From Herpetosiphonaceae bacterium (lineage in GTDB: Bacteria > Chloroflexota > Chloroflexia > Chloroflexales > Herpetosiphonaceae): 64,000 nucleotides of DNA. The stretch lies in NCBI GenBank assembly GCA_026003835.1, contig BPHZ01000001.1, forward strand, positions 690,001-754,000, written 5' to 3'. Made by a program: the position numbers and the translations under genes. The notes beneath the pieces were generated by a model that made no database searches, had not been told where the DNA came from, and saw only the letters and a list, made by a program, of their open reading frames with translations. Below, in pieces: positions 8,985-17,587 of this stretch (position 1 is the stretch's first letter; every line of letters starts with the position of its first letter).

Positions 8985-10613
8985 TCACGACCGCAATCCC
9001 GGTACCACCGCCGATCCGCCGTGTGACCAGAGCGGCCGGCGCTCAAGCAGCGCGCGCAGCGCTGGGTAGTCGATCTTGGCGTTGTGGCGGCGATCGGTAG
9101 GAAGCCGATCGTAGACCCGGATCTCGTCGATGTGTGTCATAAGATGCCCGGCCAGCTGGAGTTGCTCCAGGCGCAATCGGCCTGTGCCCCTAGCGTCTAG
9201 CTCCAGGGCCAGGATGCGGCGATTGTTATGGGCGATCCATGCGGCGCGACGGATACGCTCGTCGCCGGCGACTGCCGCCTCCACTGCGAGGGGGTAGATC
9301 GAGCCGCGCTCGTTGTCGAAGCGCGCGGCACAGCGGCCAAGAAGCCAGAGACGGCCTTGCTCATCAAGATAGCCCGCATCGCCGGTACGGTGCCATGTTG
9401 TTCCATCGACGGTGATTTTTGTTTCGTGGTTACCCTGCCCGTTGAGGTAGCCTTGCAGGACGTGCGGACCGGCGACGACGATTTCGCCCGCCGCTCCTGG
9501 AGGTAGACATAACGCCATGAATTCTTCGTCGCTGAACGGACCGAGCGGCTGGCCCCAACGATCGGGAATAATGCGCAGCTCAATGGCCTGTACAGGCCGC
9601 CCTACCAGTAGTCCAGCGCCGTCGTTCATCGCTTGCCGCTCGGCGGCGTCGAACGCGCTGCGCTCGATATGGGCGATAGGTTCTGCCTCCGTGGATCCGT
9701 AAACAGCAATGATCGTTGCGTTGGGCGCGATGTGTTGGAGCCGATCCAGCAGGCGTGGAAAGACCGGCGCTCCACCGCTGAAGAGCCTGCGGAGATCGGG
9801 CAGCGTTATGCCATGCGTTTCGCAATAGCCGGCGAGGCGTTCGAGCAGCGCCGGCGAAGCGGCAGCGCTTGTTGCACGATAGGCGCGCAACTGCTCGACG
9901 ACGGGCCTGGGATCGATGTGACCGGGTCGTCGTAGATCGGCATTGGGGATCAGGCTGGTGACACCTGAGGCCAGGTTAGCCAGGGCTACAATCGGCAGCG
10001 TTGCCAGGTCAATACCACCAGCTTGCAGTTCGAGGCTTTGTTTTAGAGCCTGGTGTTGGGCTAGCAAGAAGCCATGACTGCGGACGGCAGCTTTCGGCAT
10101 GCCGGTGCTGCCGCTGGTGAATGTCAGTAGCGCGGGAGCGTCAGGCTGCAATGCGACAGAATCAATGATGGGCGCTGCCCTGGCGCTATCCCAGCGGCGC
10201 GCTCCGGGCAGCCAAAGGCCTGGGGCGAACTTGAGCGGGATACGACGTAACGCCGGCGAACCCAGGCGCAGGAGGTGCGCTTTGGGCGCTGCAATCAGTG
10301 CCTGAGGTGGATGGAGCGCACAGCAGCGCTCAATATGCGTGATACCTGCGCCGGGATCGACGAACATCGCCATCAGCCCGAGCCGGAAGATGGCGCCGAG
10401 CGCAATGTAGAGTTCCGCCGACATTGGCAGGAAGATGAGAACGACATCGCCTTGACGCAAACCCGCCTGCTGCAGCAGCCCGGCCGCTCGCGCCGATGCG
10501 GCCTCAAGCTCTGCGAATGATGTGATTCGTGTGCGTCTGCCATCGCCCTCGATGATGGCCGGAGCGGTAGGCCGAGCGGCGGCCTGATGTTGGAGGATCT
10601 CCGTGATATTCAT
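8985..10613 (-). CDS. Acyl/aryl-AMP ligase (ANL superfamily)
   Basis: 542 aa, adenylate-forming enzyme that activates a carboxylic acid with ATP. The P-loop-like A3 motif TFTSGSTGMPKAAVRSH is near residue 165, VYGSTEAEPI (A5) is in the middle, and WHRTGDAGYLDEQGRL (A7) with the hinge comes later. The C-terminal catalytic lysine region HNAKIDYPAL is present. The layout is close to fatty-acid ligases and OleC-type enzymes rather than NRPS domains; there is no carrier-protein domain attached. The ATG overlaps the GNAT stop (ATGA), so translation is coupled. It is the last intact gene of the leftward cluster and probably activates an acyl group used by its neighbours (inference). Confidence 0.88.
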   Translation of the reverse strand: MNITEILQHQAAARPTAPAIIEGDGRRTRITSFAELEAASARAAGLLQQAGLRQGDVVLIFLPMSAELYIALGAIFRLGLMAMFVDPGAGITHIERCCALHPPQALIAAPKAHLLRLGSPALRRIPLKFAPGLWLPGARRWDSARAAPIIDSVALQPDAPALLTFTSGSTGMPKAAVRSHGFLLAQHQALKQSLELQAGGIDLATLPIVALANLASGVTSLIPNADLRRPGHIDPRPVVEQLRAYRATSAAASPALLERLAGYCETHGITLPDLRRLFSGGAPVFPRLLDRLQHIAPNATIIAVYGSTEAEPIAHIERSAFDAAERQAMNDGAGLLVGRPVQAIELRIIPDRWGQPLGPFSDEEFMALCLPPGAAGEIVVAGPHVLQGYLNGQGNHETKITVDGTTWHRTGDAGYLDEQGRLWLLGRCAARFDNERGSIYPLAVEAAVAGDERIRRAAWIAHNNRRILALELDARGTGRLRLEQLQLAGHLMTHIDEIRVYDRLPTDRRHNAKIDYPALRALLERRPLWSHGGSAVVPGLRS

Positions 10614-11608
10614 GATAGGAGCTCCCTGGCAAAGAGCGCGTAGCGGCGGATGGTGTGGGCGTAGCGGGCGCTGATGGTGCGTGATCTATTTGACTCGTGC
10701 ATCAAAGCGTGGATGGCGCGCTTGTAGCCGAGCTGTCCGGCTGTTTCCTGACAGCGTGCGGCGAGCAGGCTGCCCAGCCCTGAGCCGCTGTACTCCGGCA
10801 GGACCGCGATCGTCTTGATGACGATGGTGTCGATAGCCTGCCCACGCTGCGCTTGCAGCAGATCCGGGATGGCAAAGATAAAGCCAACGACCTGTCCGTC
10901 ATCCTCGGCGAGGAGCACAAGCTCAGGGCGGATGCAGGGCTGCAGTGGCTCGTATTGAGCAATGAAGTCCGCTTCGGCGATGGAACTGTACAGCAGGTTG
11001 TTCTGAAAAGCGGCTGTGGCGATGGCATAGATACGCCTCAGCTCCTCCGTGAACGCCGCTGCTTGCAGGGGCCGGATGGACAGGTCCTGCGCCGCCGCAC
11101 GCTGCTCCAGCTCCGCGAGTCGGGGATCCGGCTGTGCCAGGTCGGGATTGAGCGCAGAGGTATAGCCGGCGAGGATGGCGAAGCCATTCTCGATAAAGTG
11201 GCCGGGCCAGTCGCTGGGATTCTGCGGCTCCAGGAAGAAGGGCGGCTCGTCGCCGGGCTCGATCACCAGCCGGTAGGGCTGCCATGCGTTGCCATCCATC
11301 GGACCGACGGCAAGCGCGCAGCCCTGTGAGGCCAGGATTTCGCTTGCAAGGTTCAGCAGGATGGAGCCAGCCTCGCCGTCTTGCGCGGCGTAATGGCCGA
11401 TGAGCCCGACACTGCGGCCGTCGAGGGAGGGCGTGTTGCTCCACCACAGCGAGCAGCGGGCGACGATCTCTCCGCTCTTGTCGGCAAGCATCCAGTGATC
11501 ATCGGCCGCTGGCCGGCAGAGGGTAAGTGGGCTCAGCGGCGGAAGGAAACGGCCTGTGCAGAAGCGATCCAGATCGCGGCTGAGCCGGGCATGGATAAGA
11601 TTGTACAT
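10610..11608 (-). CDS. GNAT-family N-acyltransferase of the biosynthetic cluster
   Basis: 332 aa, about twice a single GNAT domain. The C-terminal half has the acetyl-CoA signature TIAVLPEYSGSGLGSLLAA. The N-terminal half (residues about 1-150) looks like a diverged second lobe with GLIGHYAAQDGEAG. Such two-lobe proteins transfer acyl groups from CoA or acyl-AMP-derived thioesters to amines. It starts 3 bp after the upstream kinase stop, with GAGGAGGTGAGCG before ATG, and its stop overlaps the ligase start. The context suggests it acylates an amine made by the DUF3419 enzyme, perhaps using the neighbouring ligase's product; this is inference. Confidence 0.8.
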   Translation of the reverse strand: MYNLIHARLSRDLDRFCTGRFLPPLSPLTLCRPAADDHWMLADKSGEIVARCSLWWSNTPSLDGRSVGLIGHYAAQDGEAGSILLNLASEILASQGCALAVGPMDGNAWQPYRLVIEPGDEPPFFLEPQNPSDWPGHFIENGFAILAGYTSALNPDLAQPDPRLAELEQRAAAQDLSIRPLQAAAFTEELRRIYAIATAAFQNNLLYSSIAEADFIAQYEPLQPCIRPELVLLAEDDGQVVGFIFAIPDLLQAQRGQAIDTIVIKTIAVLPEYSGSGLGSLLAARCQETAGQLGYKRAIHALMHESNRSRTISARYAHTIRRYALFARELLS

Positions 11609-11611
11609 CGC

Positions 11612-12397
11612 TCACCTCCTCGATAGATACAGATCCCGATCATCGATTCGGATCGGGCGAGCGCGGAGCGCAAGGACACCCGCCGCGCAGATGGCGAGCG
11701 CAAGGATACCAAGCAGCGTTGTAGGTTCAAGGCTCAGGAGCACGTTGAGGATAGCGAAGCCAAAGACGGGGATGAAGAGATTGTCGAGGCCCGCCCAAGA
11801 AAGCGCTTCGACGATCATCAGCAGGCAGCTGAGCAGGGCGGCGATCAACAGGATCGCGATGTGTCCCATACCTGTCATCAACAGGAGGATGCTCTGGGCG
11901 CTGACGAAGGCCACGACGAAGAAAGCCAGCGATCCCTCGATGGTCTTTTCTCCGTCGGCTGTGGCATAGCCCCGTCTGCCGAACTGCAGTCCAACCAGCG
12001 CCGCAGCCGGATCGGCCAGCGCCAGGAGCGCGACCGGCAGGCAATAGCGCAATGGGTCGCCATTTGAGAGGATAAAGGCCAGACAGACGCCGGCAGGAAA
12101 AGCGATCTCGCCCCACGAACGGCGGTGGATGCCATCGATCACGCCGCCGAAATGGCGCTGCAGCAGCGCCGAGTGTCTGAGCGCCAGCATGCCGGGCAGG
12201 GTGATAGCTGCGAGCGCCAGGACCGGCCAGGCGCTGCCGAAGAGCCATGGAAAGACTGTTGCTGCCAGTCCCATTGCGACATGCAGCAGCTTACGGAGAA
12301 GCTCAGGGTGTATGGCGCCTGCCCAGCGCCGGAGCATGCTGATCAGCCCGACGAGCAACCCCAGTACAAAAGCCATTCCAAGGAGCGGCGGGATCAT
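11612..12397 (-). CDS. Diacylglycerol/polyprenol kinase family membrane protein (SEC59/VTE5-like)
   Basis: 261 aa, six to seven predicted membrane helices. Family motifs are RKLLHV (residues 35-40), ADPAAALVGLQFGRR (128-142) and GEKTIEGS (149-156). This family, which includes yeast dolichol kinase, Dgk1 and plant phytol kinase, phosphorylates a lipid alcohol, usually with CTP. The start ATG overlaps the DUF3419 stop codon (ATGA) behind a GGAGG site. With a UbiA prenyltransferase in the same operon, a prenyl or other lipid alcohol is a natural substrate, but this is inference. It could also be annotated as a CDP-diglyceride synthetase-like protein; the KTIEGS motif favours kinase. Confidence 0.85.
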   Translation of the reverse strand: MIPPLLGMAFVLGLLVGLISMLRRWAGAIHPELLRKLLHVAMGLAATVFPWLFGSAWPVLALAAITLPGMLALRHSALLQRHFGGVIDGIHRRSWGEIAFPAGVCLAFILSNGDPLRYCLPVALLALADPAAALVGLQFGRRGYATADGEKTIEGSLAFFVVAFVSAQSILLLMTGMGHIAILLIAALLSCLLMIVEALSWAGLDNLFIPVFGFAILNVLLSLEPTTLLGILALAICAAGVLALRARPIRIDDRDLYLSRR

Positions 12398-13491
12398 AGC
12401 GTCACCTCCTCCATGATGAAGCGGCTGTAGAAGAAGGCCTTATCCTCCTGGTGAAGCTGTCCCGCAAGATCATCCAATGGACGGAGCAGTGATGCCAGCT
12501 CTTGCGGTCTGCTGCGCGGGACGATCAGGTTCCAGTAGGCCAGGCGAGCGCCGGGATTGCAGGCGGTAGTGATGCGTTCGAGGGTGCGGCGGTAGTTGAT
12601 GGGAGACATATACTCAAAGATATCGCTCAGGTTCCAGCGATCGATAGCACGATCACAGCCTGCGAGATAGTCCTCAAGTGACAGGCAGTGCCATTCAAGC
12701 CGGTCAAGGTTGGCGCGAATAGCCTGGAAGTTCTCCGGGCGCAGAGCGTAGGGCAGTGCGCTGATGTGGCGCCCTGTGAGGATCCACTGGAGATAGGGAT
12801 TATCGGCAGGATTGAGCGTTGTAAGGGCATGGCGTACCCGTTTGAGCAGATGACCGGCAAGGCCGCCCTGGGCATAGGTAAAGAAGCTGCGCTCTCGTCC
12901 CAGGCGCCCTACAACCGGTCGTGAGCAGAAGATGCGGAAGATCAGCCTCCAGCGCAGCGTATCCCACTCGCGCTCGTAGAATGCTCGGCACTGCTGCCGT
13001 GAACCGCCGAGCAGCAGCCGGGCCACACGTTCGCGGCAGTGGGCCAGCGGCAAAACGCGGCGGCGAAAGATCTCCAGGTAGCGCTCGAATTTGCCGGATG
13101 CACCGATGCCTCCGGCGATTGCCGCCGGGCGTTCGTCCCAGAAACGGCGGACTGCCGGCGACAGCTCCGCCCGGCAGCGGCGGTAGAGATCAGGGCGCCT
13201 GGTGCTCATCGTAGAGCCGAGGAGTTCCAGTAGCTCGGGGTGAGAGAGCGTGCGAAATGCGGCGACGCGCAGCTCCAGACAGGCAAGCTGCGCCGGGCTC
13301 AGGTCCAGCGCAATGACTCGCGCGGGGTTTTTGCTGAGCAGCGCCAATGTGTTGTCGCCTGCGGAGGCGATGGAGAGGCAAACGTGGCCCGGATGGATGT
13401 CGAGGGCCTTGAGCAGGATATCGGCATCCTCCCAGCATTGGGCGTAGCGAATCTCGTTAAAGCTCGTTCTTCCGGCGATCTCACAGCGCAT
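12394..13491 (-). CDS. BtaA-like (DUF3419) SAM-dependent 3-amino-3-carboxypropyltransferase
   Basis: 365 aa. BtaA moves the 3-amino-3-carboxypropyl group of S-adenosylmethionine to diacylglycerol in betaine lipid synthesis. Matching blocks are RYAQCWEDADILLKAL (residues 15-30) and the SAM-binding SIASAGDNTLALLS (40-53), followed by VIALDLSPAQLACLELR. LSDIFEYMSP in the C-terminal half also fits the family. There is no BtaB methyltransferase nearby, so classical betaine lipid (DGTS) is not obviously made; the acceptor may be another lipid or prenyl compound. The ATG has a GGAGGAAAGCG site. It has its own promoter in the 134-bp gap behind the PEP-utilizing gene, carrying the same composite element as the operon head. 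Confidence 0.85.
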   Translation of the reverse strand: MRCEIAGRTSFNEIRYAQCWEDADILLKALDIHPGHVCLSIASAGDNTLALLSKNPARVIALDLSPAQLACLELRVAAFRTLSHPELLELLGSTMSTRRPDLYRRCRAELSPAVRRFWDERPAAIAGGIGASGKFERYLEIFRRRVLPLAHCRERVARLLLGGSRQQCRAFYEREWDTLRWRLIFRIFCSRPVVGRLGRERSFFTYAQGGLAGHLLKRVRHALTTLNPADNPYLQWILTGRHISALPYALRPENFQAIRANLDRLEWHCLSLEDYLAGCDRAIDRWNLSDIFEYMSPINYRRTLERITTACNPGARLAYWNLIVPRSRPQELASLLRPLDDLAGQLHQEDKAFFYSRFIMEEVTL

Positions 13492-13535
13492 CGCTTTCCT
13501 CCTGTTCCAGCGTATGCGGCGCTTAGGCTGAGGTC

Positions 13536-13592
13536 ACAGTAGCTCGTGGCGCGCTGTACAGTCCAGGGCAGGCGCTGGACAAAACTGTATAC
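13536..13592 (-). promoter_or_regulatory. Composite promoter element P2 of the biosynthetic cluster
   Basis: Read on the minus strand: GTATACAGTTTT (plus 13581-13592), 13 nt, CCTGGAC (13561-13567), 3 nt, ACAG (13554-13557), 12 nt, TACTGT (13536-13541). TGGACT followed by 18 nt and TACTGT can serve as a weak sigma70 promoter, with the GTATACAGTTTT box as an upstream binding site. The same parts with the same gaps occur at 17588-17644. The site is 45 bp upstream of the DUF3419 start. Confidence 0.65.
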
Positions 13593-13625
13593 TGTGGCGC
13601 ACAGCTCACCGGAAGAGCGGAAAGG

Positions 13626-16346
13626 CTAAGCTGCCAGCTTTCTAACAATACCTGTGGCGCCGTCCATTTCCACAAGATCGCCATCCTGGAGCCATCTGGT
13701 GACGCCGGAGAGAGAGATAATGGTAGGAATGCCGAGTTCGCGAGCGACGATTGCGGAGTGGGAGAGCAGGCTGCCTCGCTCCACGAGCACACCGGCAGCC
13801 GCCGGGAAAAGCATAATCCAGCCAGGATCGGTCCGCTCGGCGACGAGAATCTCGCCCTGCTGGAGCTGCGCGTCGCGCGGGTTCCTGATGACTCGGACCC
13901 GGCCGCGTACCACGCCGGGACAGCAGCCGAGGCCGGTATGTGTTTCAAGCTCTGGAGACGACAGTGTGGTATCTGAAAGGCTGTGCGTTTCAGATTGGGA
14001 GATCCTGAGATCAGGAGTCAAAAGCGGAACATCAACAGCGTAGGGGATACCCCGCGTCTCGAAGCGGTCGGGTGGAGCGGGTTCGCGGCGGTAACGCTCA
14101 AACTCAGCCTTACGCACGGCGGCCAGGCCGCGCAGGTCGGCGCAGGTTGCAGTACCCTCTACGAAGCCAAGCAGCTCGTCGAGTTCAAGGTAGAAGATAT
14201 CGCGCGCGTCGTCCAGAAGATCCAGGGCATACAAGCGGCGACCTAGCTCGACAAAAATTGCTCGTGCCTGTCCAAAGACGCGGGTGCGTTCAAAGCGCAG
14301 ATTCTCGCGATCGCGGACGCGAGCGCGGGCGTGTTTGAGCACCCAGCCAAAGATGATCCGGCGCAGCGGATGGCGGGCAAGCGCTGTCCGCACGCGCTGC
14401 TCTGCCTGCCGGCGCAGCGTCGCCTCATCGCGCTGCGCCCCCGGCACGGGCGATGGAGGAACGTGACGGGATTGTATCGCCCGGGCCAGGCTGCCCACAG
14501 AACGCAGCAGGGGCAGCGGATCATCGCGGAGAGTCGCGCTCTCCAGCTTGAGTTCCTCCAGGCAGCGATCGCCGAACGTGTCGATATAGCTGGAATAAAG
14601 CTGCTCAAAGGCCGGTGCCTGTCGCAGCGCACGGCGAATCTCATGAAGTGAGCCGTTGCAGAGCGCTACCACAAGCTCTGGAGAGCCTGCGGCGACGGCT
14701 GCCATCTCACGCACGCGCGCTGCGGGTTCTGCGCTGATCATGCCGCCCTCGCCGCAGAGCAGGTCATTCTGCAGCGTTCCGGCGGTGTCTCCGCACCAGG
14801 CGGCTGCCAGCTTACGCAAGACACCGTAGAAGATCATCGCCAGAAAATCGTTGATCAGCGGCGCGTCCCAGCGAGTAAGCAGCGAGCGCTCAAGGCTCCG
14901 GTAGTAGGCGACCAGCTCATCGGGACGCATGCGGTTCAGATCGGGACGCTGGCTGCCAAGAGCGGTATCCAGGCGTTCGTAGAAGCGGCGAACAGTGCGT
15001 TTCAGAAGGAGATGATGTGCGATGAGCTTGCAGCAGCTTGCCAGCAGCCGCAGACCGTCGCGCAGCCGTTGACCTCTGCCGGCGGCACTTAACTCCGCTG
15101 CCAGCTCCTCGGGTAGCCCCTCTCGTACTCCCATCATTTGTTCCATAAAGCGCCGATTGAAGCGAAAACCCGGCAGGAGCGCCAGCGCTCTATACCAACT
15201 CAACAGATTGTAGTAGACGCGGCCACGGATGAGCCCAATCATGCGGCGGAAGGTCGAGTCATGTGCTTCGAGCACTGTCTGCGGAACGCCCATCAAGCTG
15301 CAGAAGCGCCGGTAGACATGCTCGTAGGCGCGGCGAGCAAAGGAAAAGGTCAGCGGTGTCGTGACGCCGCCGTAACTCTCGGAGATGTTACTGTTATCCC
15401 AGAGCGCTCGGGCGCCATCGGGGTCGGGCTGAGAGGCGAGCGTGGTGATGGGCCGCGATTGCAGCAAGTAGATCGTGCCGCCCTCAATGGCCCACTCGAT
15501 ATCTTGTGGGCGACCGAAGACGGACTCGACCCTGCGAGCCAGCTGGGCCACCGCCCGGATCTGCTCGTCGTCGAGCGCTGGAGCGGTTGCCTGCGGCGGC
15601 GCTACCGCCGTACGCTGCACTCCTCCTGAAACTGCGCGGCGGTAAGCGCTCTGCTTGTCCGCGATACGGCGCGTGGGTATCTGCCCGCTGCGGTCGACCT
15701 CGTAGGTATCGGCATCATATTCTCCTGAGACCAGCCCGATGCCAAGGCCATAGACGGCGGAGATGACGGCGATGCTTCGACGACCGCTCACGGGATCGGC
15801 GCTAAAGGCGACTCCAGCGCGATCAGCGTCGACCATGCGTTGAATCAGCACTGCTGGAGGCTGTGGAGACGAGTGAAGCCCACGCTCGCGCCTGTAAGCC
15901 AGAGCGCTTTCGGCAAAGGCCGAGCGCCAGACGGCGGCGACAGCATCTGCAACATGCTCGTGTTCGACCCATAGGAAGCTGTCGAGCTGGCCGGCGAATG
16001 AGCACTCGACGCCGTCCTCCTCGACGGCGGAGGATCGAACGGCCACCGGCTCGCCGCGGGGGCAGAGCCGGAGCAAGGCCTGCTCTAGCTGGGTGCGTAC
16101 CGCGGCGGATGGTATAACCTCGCCGGGAAGAGGGAGATCGTGACGGCCGGACCCTAACGCCAGCGCATGGCGCTGCTCATCCCTCAGGCTGTCGTAGAAC
16201 GCCTCGGGAGTGAGAACGAACCAGTTCGGAACGGGCAGATCTGCCGCGCACAATGCAGCCAGTGCTGCGGCTTTGCCGCCGAGCCGGGAAGCGTCTGCAG
16301 CAAATCTTTCACTTTCAGCTGTATTGGCGAAGATGATGGAGCTCAT
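13626..16346 (-). CDS. ATP-grasp / PEP-utilizing phosphotransferase (rifampicin-phosphotransferase-like layout)
   Basis: 906 aa. The N-terminal third is the PEP-synthase/PPDK ATP-grasp domain (LGGKAAALAAL, VAVRSSAVEEDG, SFAGQLDSFLWV, and DIEWAIEGGTIYLLQSRPI ending it near residue 300). A long helical middle of about 450 residues follows. The C-terminus is the swivelling phosphohistidine domain with catalytic His in GSLLSHSAIVARELGIPT (near residue 860). There is no PEP/pyruvate-binding TIM barrel. That ATP-grasp, helical substrate domain, His-domain order is the one known from rifampicin phosphotransferase, where ATP's beta-phosphate goes to a small molecule. Here it probably phosphorylates a pathway intermediate. 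It lies 79 bp after UbiA in the same direction. Confidence 0.85.
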   Translation of the reverse strand: MSSIIFANTAESERFAADASRLGGKAAALAALCAADLPVPNWFVLTPEAFYDSLRDEQRHALALGSGRHDLPLPGEVIPSAAVRTQLEQALLRLCPRGEPVAVRSSAVEEDGVECSFAGQLDSFLWVEHEHVADAVAAVWRSAFAESALAYRRERGLHSSPQPPAVLIQRMVDADRAGVAFSADPVSGRRSIAVISAVYGLGIGLVSGEYDADTYEVDRSGQIPTRRIADKQSAYRRAVSGGVQRTAVAPPQATAPALDDEQIRAVAQLARRVESVFGRPQDIEWAIEGGTIYLLQSRPITTLASQPDPDGARALWDNSNISESYGGVTTPLTFSFARRAYEHVYRRFCSLMGVPQTVLEAHDSTFRRMIGLIRGRVYYNLLSWYRALALLPGFRFNRRFMEQMMGVREGLPEELAAELSAAGRGQRLRDGLRLLASCCKLIAHHLLLKRTVRRFYERLDTALGSQRPDLNRMRPDELVAYYRSLERSLLTRWDAPLINDFLAMIFYGVLRKLAAAWCGDTAGTLQNDLLCGEGGMISAEPAARVREMAAVAAGSPELVVALCNGSLHEIRRALRQAPAFEQLYSSYIDTFGDRCLEELKLESATLRDDPLPLLRSVGSLARAIQSRHVPPSPVPGAQRDEATLRRQAEQRVRTALARHPLRRIIFGWVLKHARARVRDRENLRFERTRVFGQARAIFVELGRRLYALDLLDDARDIFYLELDELLGFVEGTATCADLRGLAAVRKAEFERYRREPAPPDRFETRGIPYAVDVPLLTPDLRISQSETHSLSDTTLSSPELETHTGLGCCPGVVRGRVRVIRNPRDAQLQQGEILVAERTDPGWIMLFPAAAGVLVERGSLLSHSAIVARELGIPTIISLSGVTRWLQDGDLVEMDGATGIVRKLAA

Positions 16347-16425
16347 ATCGATGCCCTTCCTCTCATTGCTGGTTCGTTTTCACACCTGGTCAGGAATGAT
16401 CGCCGCGCCTCGGTCTATCGGCGCT

Positions 16426-17328
16426 CTATGCCAGGAGTAGCGGCAGCACACCAACGCTCAAATATGCTGCCAGCACCCATACCCCTGAGAGTTGCTCGAT
16501 CCGTCTGGCTGTGGCCGTCGCAGGAACGGCCAGAAAGCGCCTCGCGACAACAGCAGCGGCGCCGAATAGCGCTGCGACGATGAGCGCGACCGGCGCGGCA
16601 GATCCAACTTGCTGCGCCGCTGCTACAGCGCTGGCAGCGGCAAGCGCCAGCGGGACCAGCCAGGCGCCGGTCGCTTTGCGACGCCCCCAGAGCGCGCTGT
16701 AGGTCTCGACGCCCGGCTCCTCATCGCCTGGAGCGCGAATCTTCCGCCCGATCTCAAGAACAATGCCGCTTAGAAAACTGAGCGCCAGTAGCCAGCCAAG
16801 ATCCGCCGGCGGCGTCGATCCGGCGGCCAGCCACTCCCAGGCGCTGGCATAGAGGGCAATCAGCGGCAGGATGGGCATATGGAGCATCAGGTAGAGCAGC
16901 GGGCGCTGTTTGAGCCAATGGCCCGCGAAGAATTCGACGCGCATCAGCAGCATATAGCCCCAGGTGGCGATGAGCAGCGGAAGAAGGTTTGGAGCAAGGC
17001 AGAGAGCAAGCATAAGCTGCACCAGCGCCCCTATCAGGGCAACGGCAGCAAGCTCGCGCAACGTTACCAGGCCACGCGGCACCGGACGATAGGGCCTGGA
17101 ACGTCTATCGTCCTCGTCGTCCTTGAACTCATCGGCGATGCGCAGCTGCAGGAAAAAGATCAGGTTGCTGGCGAATGCTGCCGCCAGGATCTGCCAGGCA
17201 GGCAGCGCCGGCCTGCCACGGAGCAGCGCTGAGTAGCCAATGACGGCGAGGCTGAAGACGGCCACTAACGGGCCATGAGCGGCGAGGGGAAAACGCTCAC
17301 GCTGATAGATCCACCACCGGTGGAGCAT
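16426..17328 (-). CDS. UbiA-family prenyltransferase
   Basis: 300 aa with eight to nine predicted membrane helices. The first Asp-rich motif is in RIADEFKDDEDDRRSRPYRP (residues 63-82), followed by VPRGLVT, the usual UbiA phosphate-binding region. The second is the weaker GRKIRAPGDEE. Members join a prenyl diphosphate to an aromatic or other acceptor in the membrane. The sequence is not close enough to MenA, UbiA, CtaB or chlorophyll synthase for me to name the substrate. The ATG follows a GCAGGAGGTCTCT site, 12 bp after the stop of the 66-aa gene, so the two are cotranscribed. The farther heme O synthase gene (59.6 kb) is a separate, typical CtaB. Confidence 0.85.
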   Translation of the reverse strand: MLHRWWIYQRERFPLAAHGPLVAVFSLAVIGYSALLRGRPALPAWQILAAAFASNLIFFLQLRIADEFKDDEDDRRSRPYRPVPRGLVTLRELAAVALIGALVQLMLALCLAPNLLPLLIATWGYMLLMRVEFFAGHWLKQRPLLYLMLHMPILPLIALYASAWEWLAAGSTPPADLGWLLALSFLSGIVLEIGRKIRAPGDEEPGVETYSALWGRRKATGAWLVPLALAAASAVAAAQQVGSAAPVALIVAALFGAAAVVARRFLAVPATATARRIEQLSGVWVLAAYLSVGVLPLLLA

Positions 17329-17340
17329 AGAGACCTCCTG

Positions 17341-17541
17341 CTAATTAATGTCAATGTCACGAATCGCGTGGATCATTGCTTCCAGCAGGTGAACGATAGC
17401 CTTGACGCTCACTTGAATCATGCCCCACGCAACATTGCAGAGGGGTTCGACGATGAAGCCGGGAAACTCGGCGGCGCTATCCAACAGGCTCTTATGTTGC
17501 TCGATGTTCTGTCGCCTGTTCTCGATCTCGTTCATGTCCAT
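17341..17541 (-). CDS. Small 66-aa protein at the head of the biosynthetic operon
   Basis: I do not recognise this protein. It has a strong GGAGGAT site 7 nt before the ATG and lies immediately after promoter P1, so it is very likely expressed. The N-terminus is charged (MDMNEIENRRQ). The middle has FPGFIVEPLCNVAWG with one Cys, and the C-terminal half is an amphipathic helix (VKAIVHLLEAMIHAIRDI). There is no signal peptide, no full membrane helix and no carrier-protein Ser motif. It could be a small accessory or scaffold protein, or a peptide substrate of the pathway; nothing seen proves either. Confidence 0.65.
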   Translation of the reverse strand: MDMNEIENRRQNIEQHKSLLDSAAEFPGFIVEPLCNVAWGMIQVSVKAIVHLLEAMIHAIRDIDIN

Positions 17542-17587
17542 CGTCGTATCCTCCGCATATCGGGTTGCAGCAGCGAATGACAGTCAT

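Noticed and set aside
12394..13491. Betaine lipid (DGTS) synthesis by BtaA plus BtaB
   Set aside because: Only the BtaA-like protein is present; no N-methyltransferase gene occurs in the cluster or nearby.
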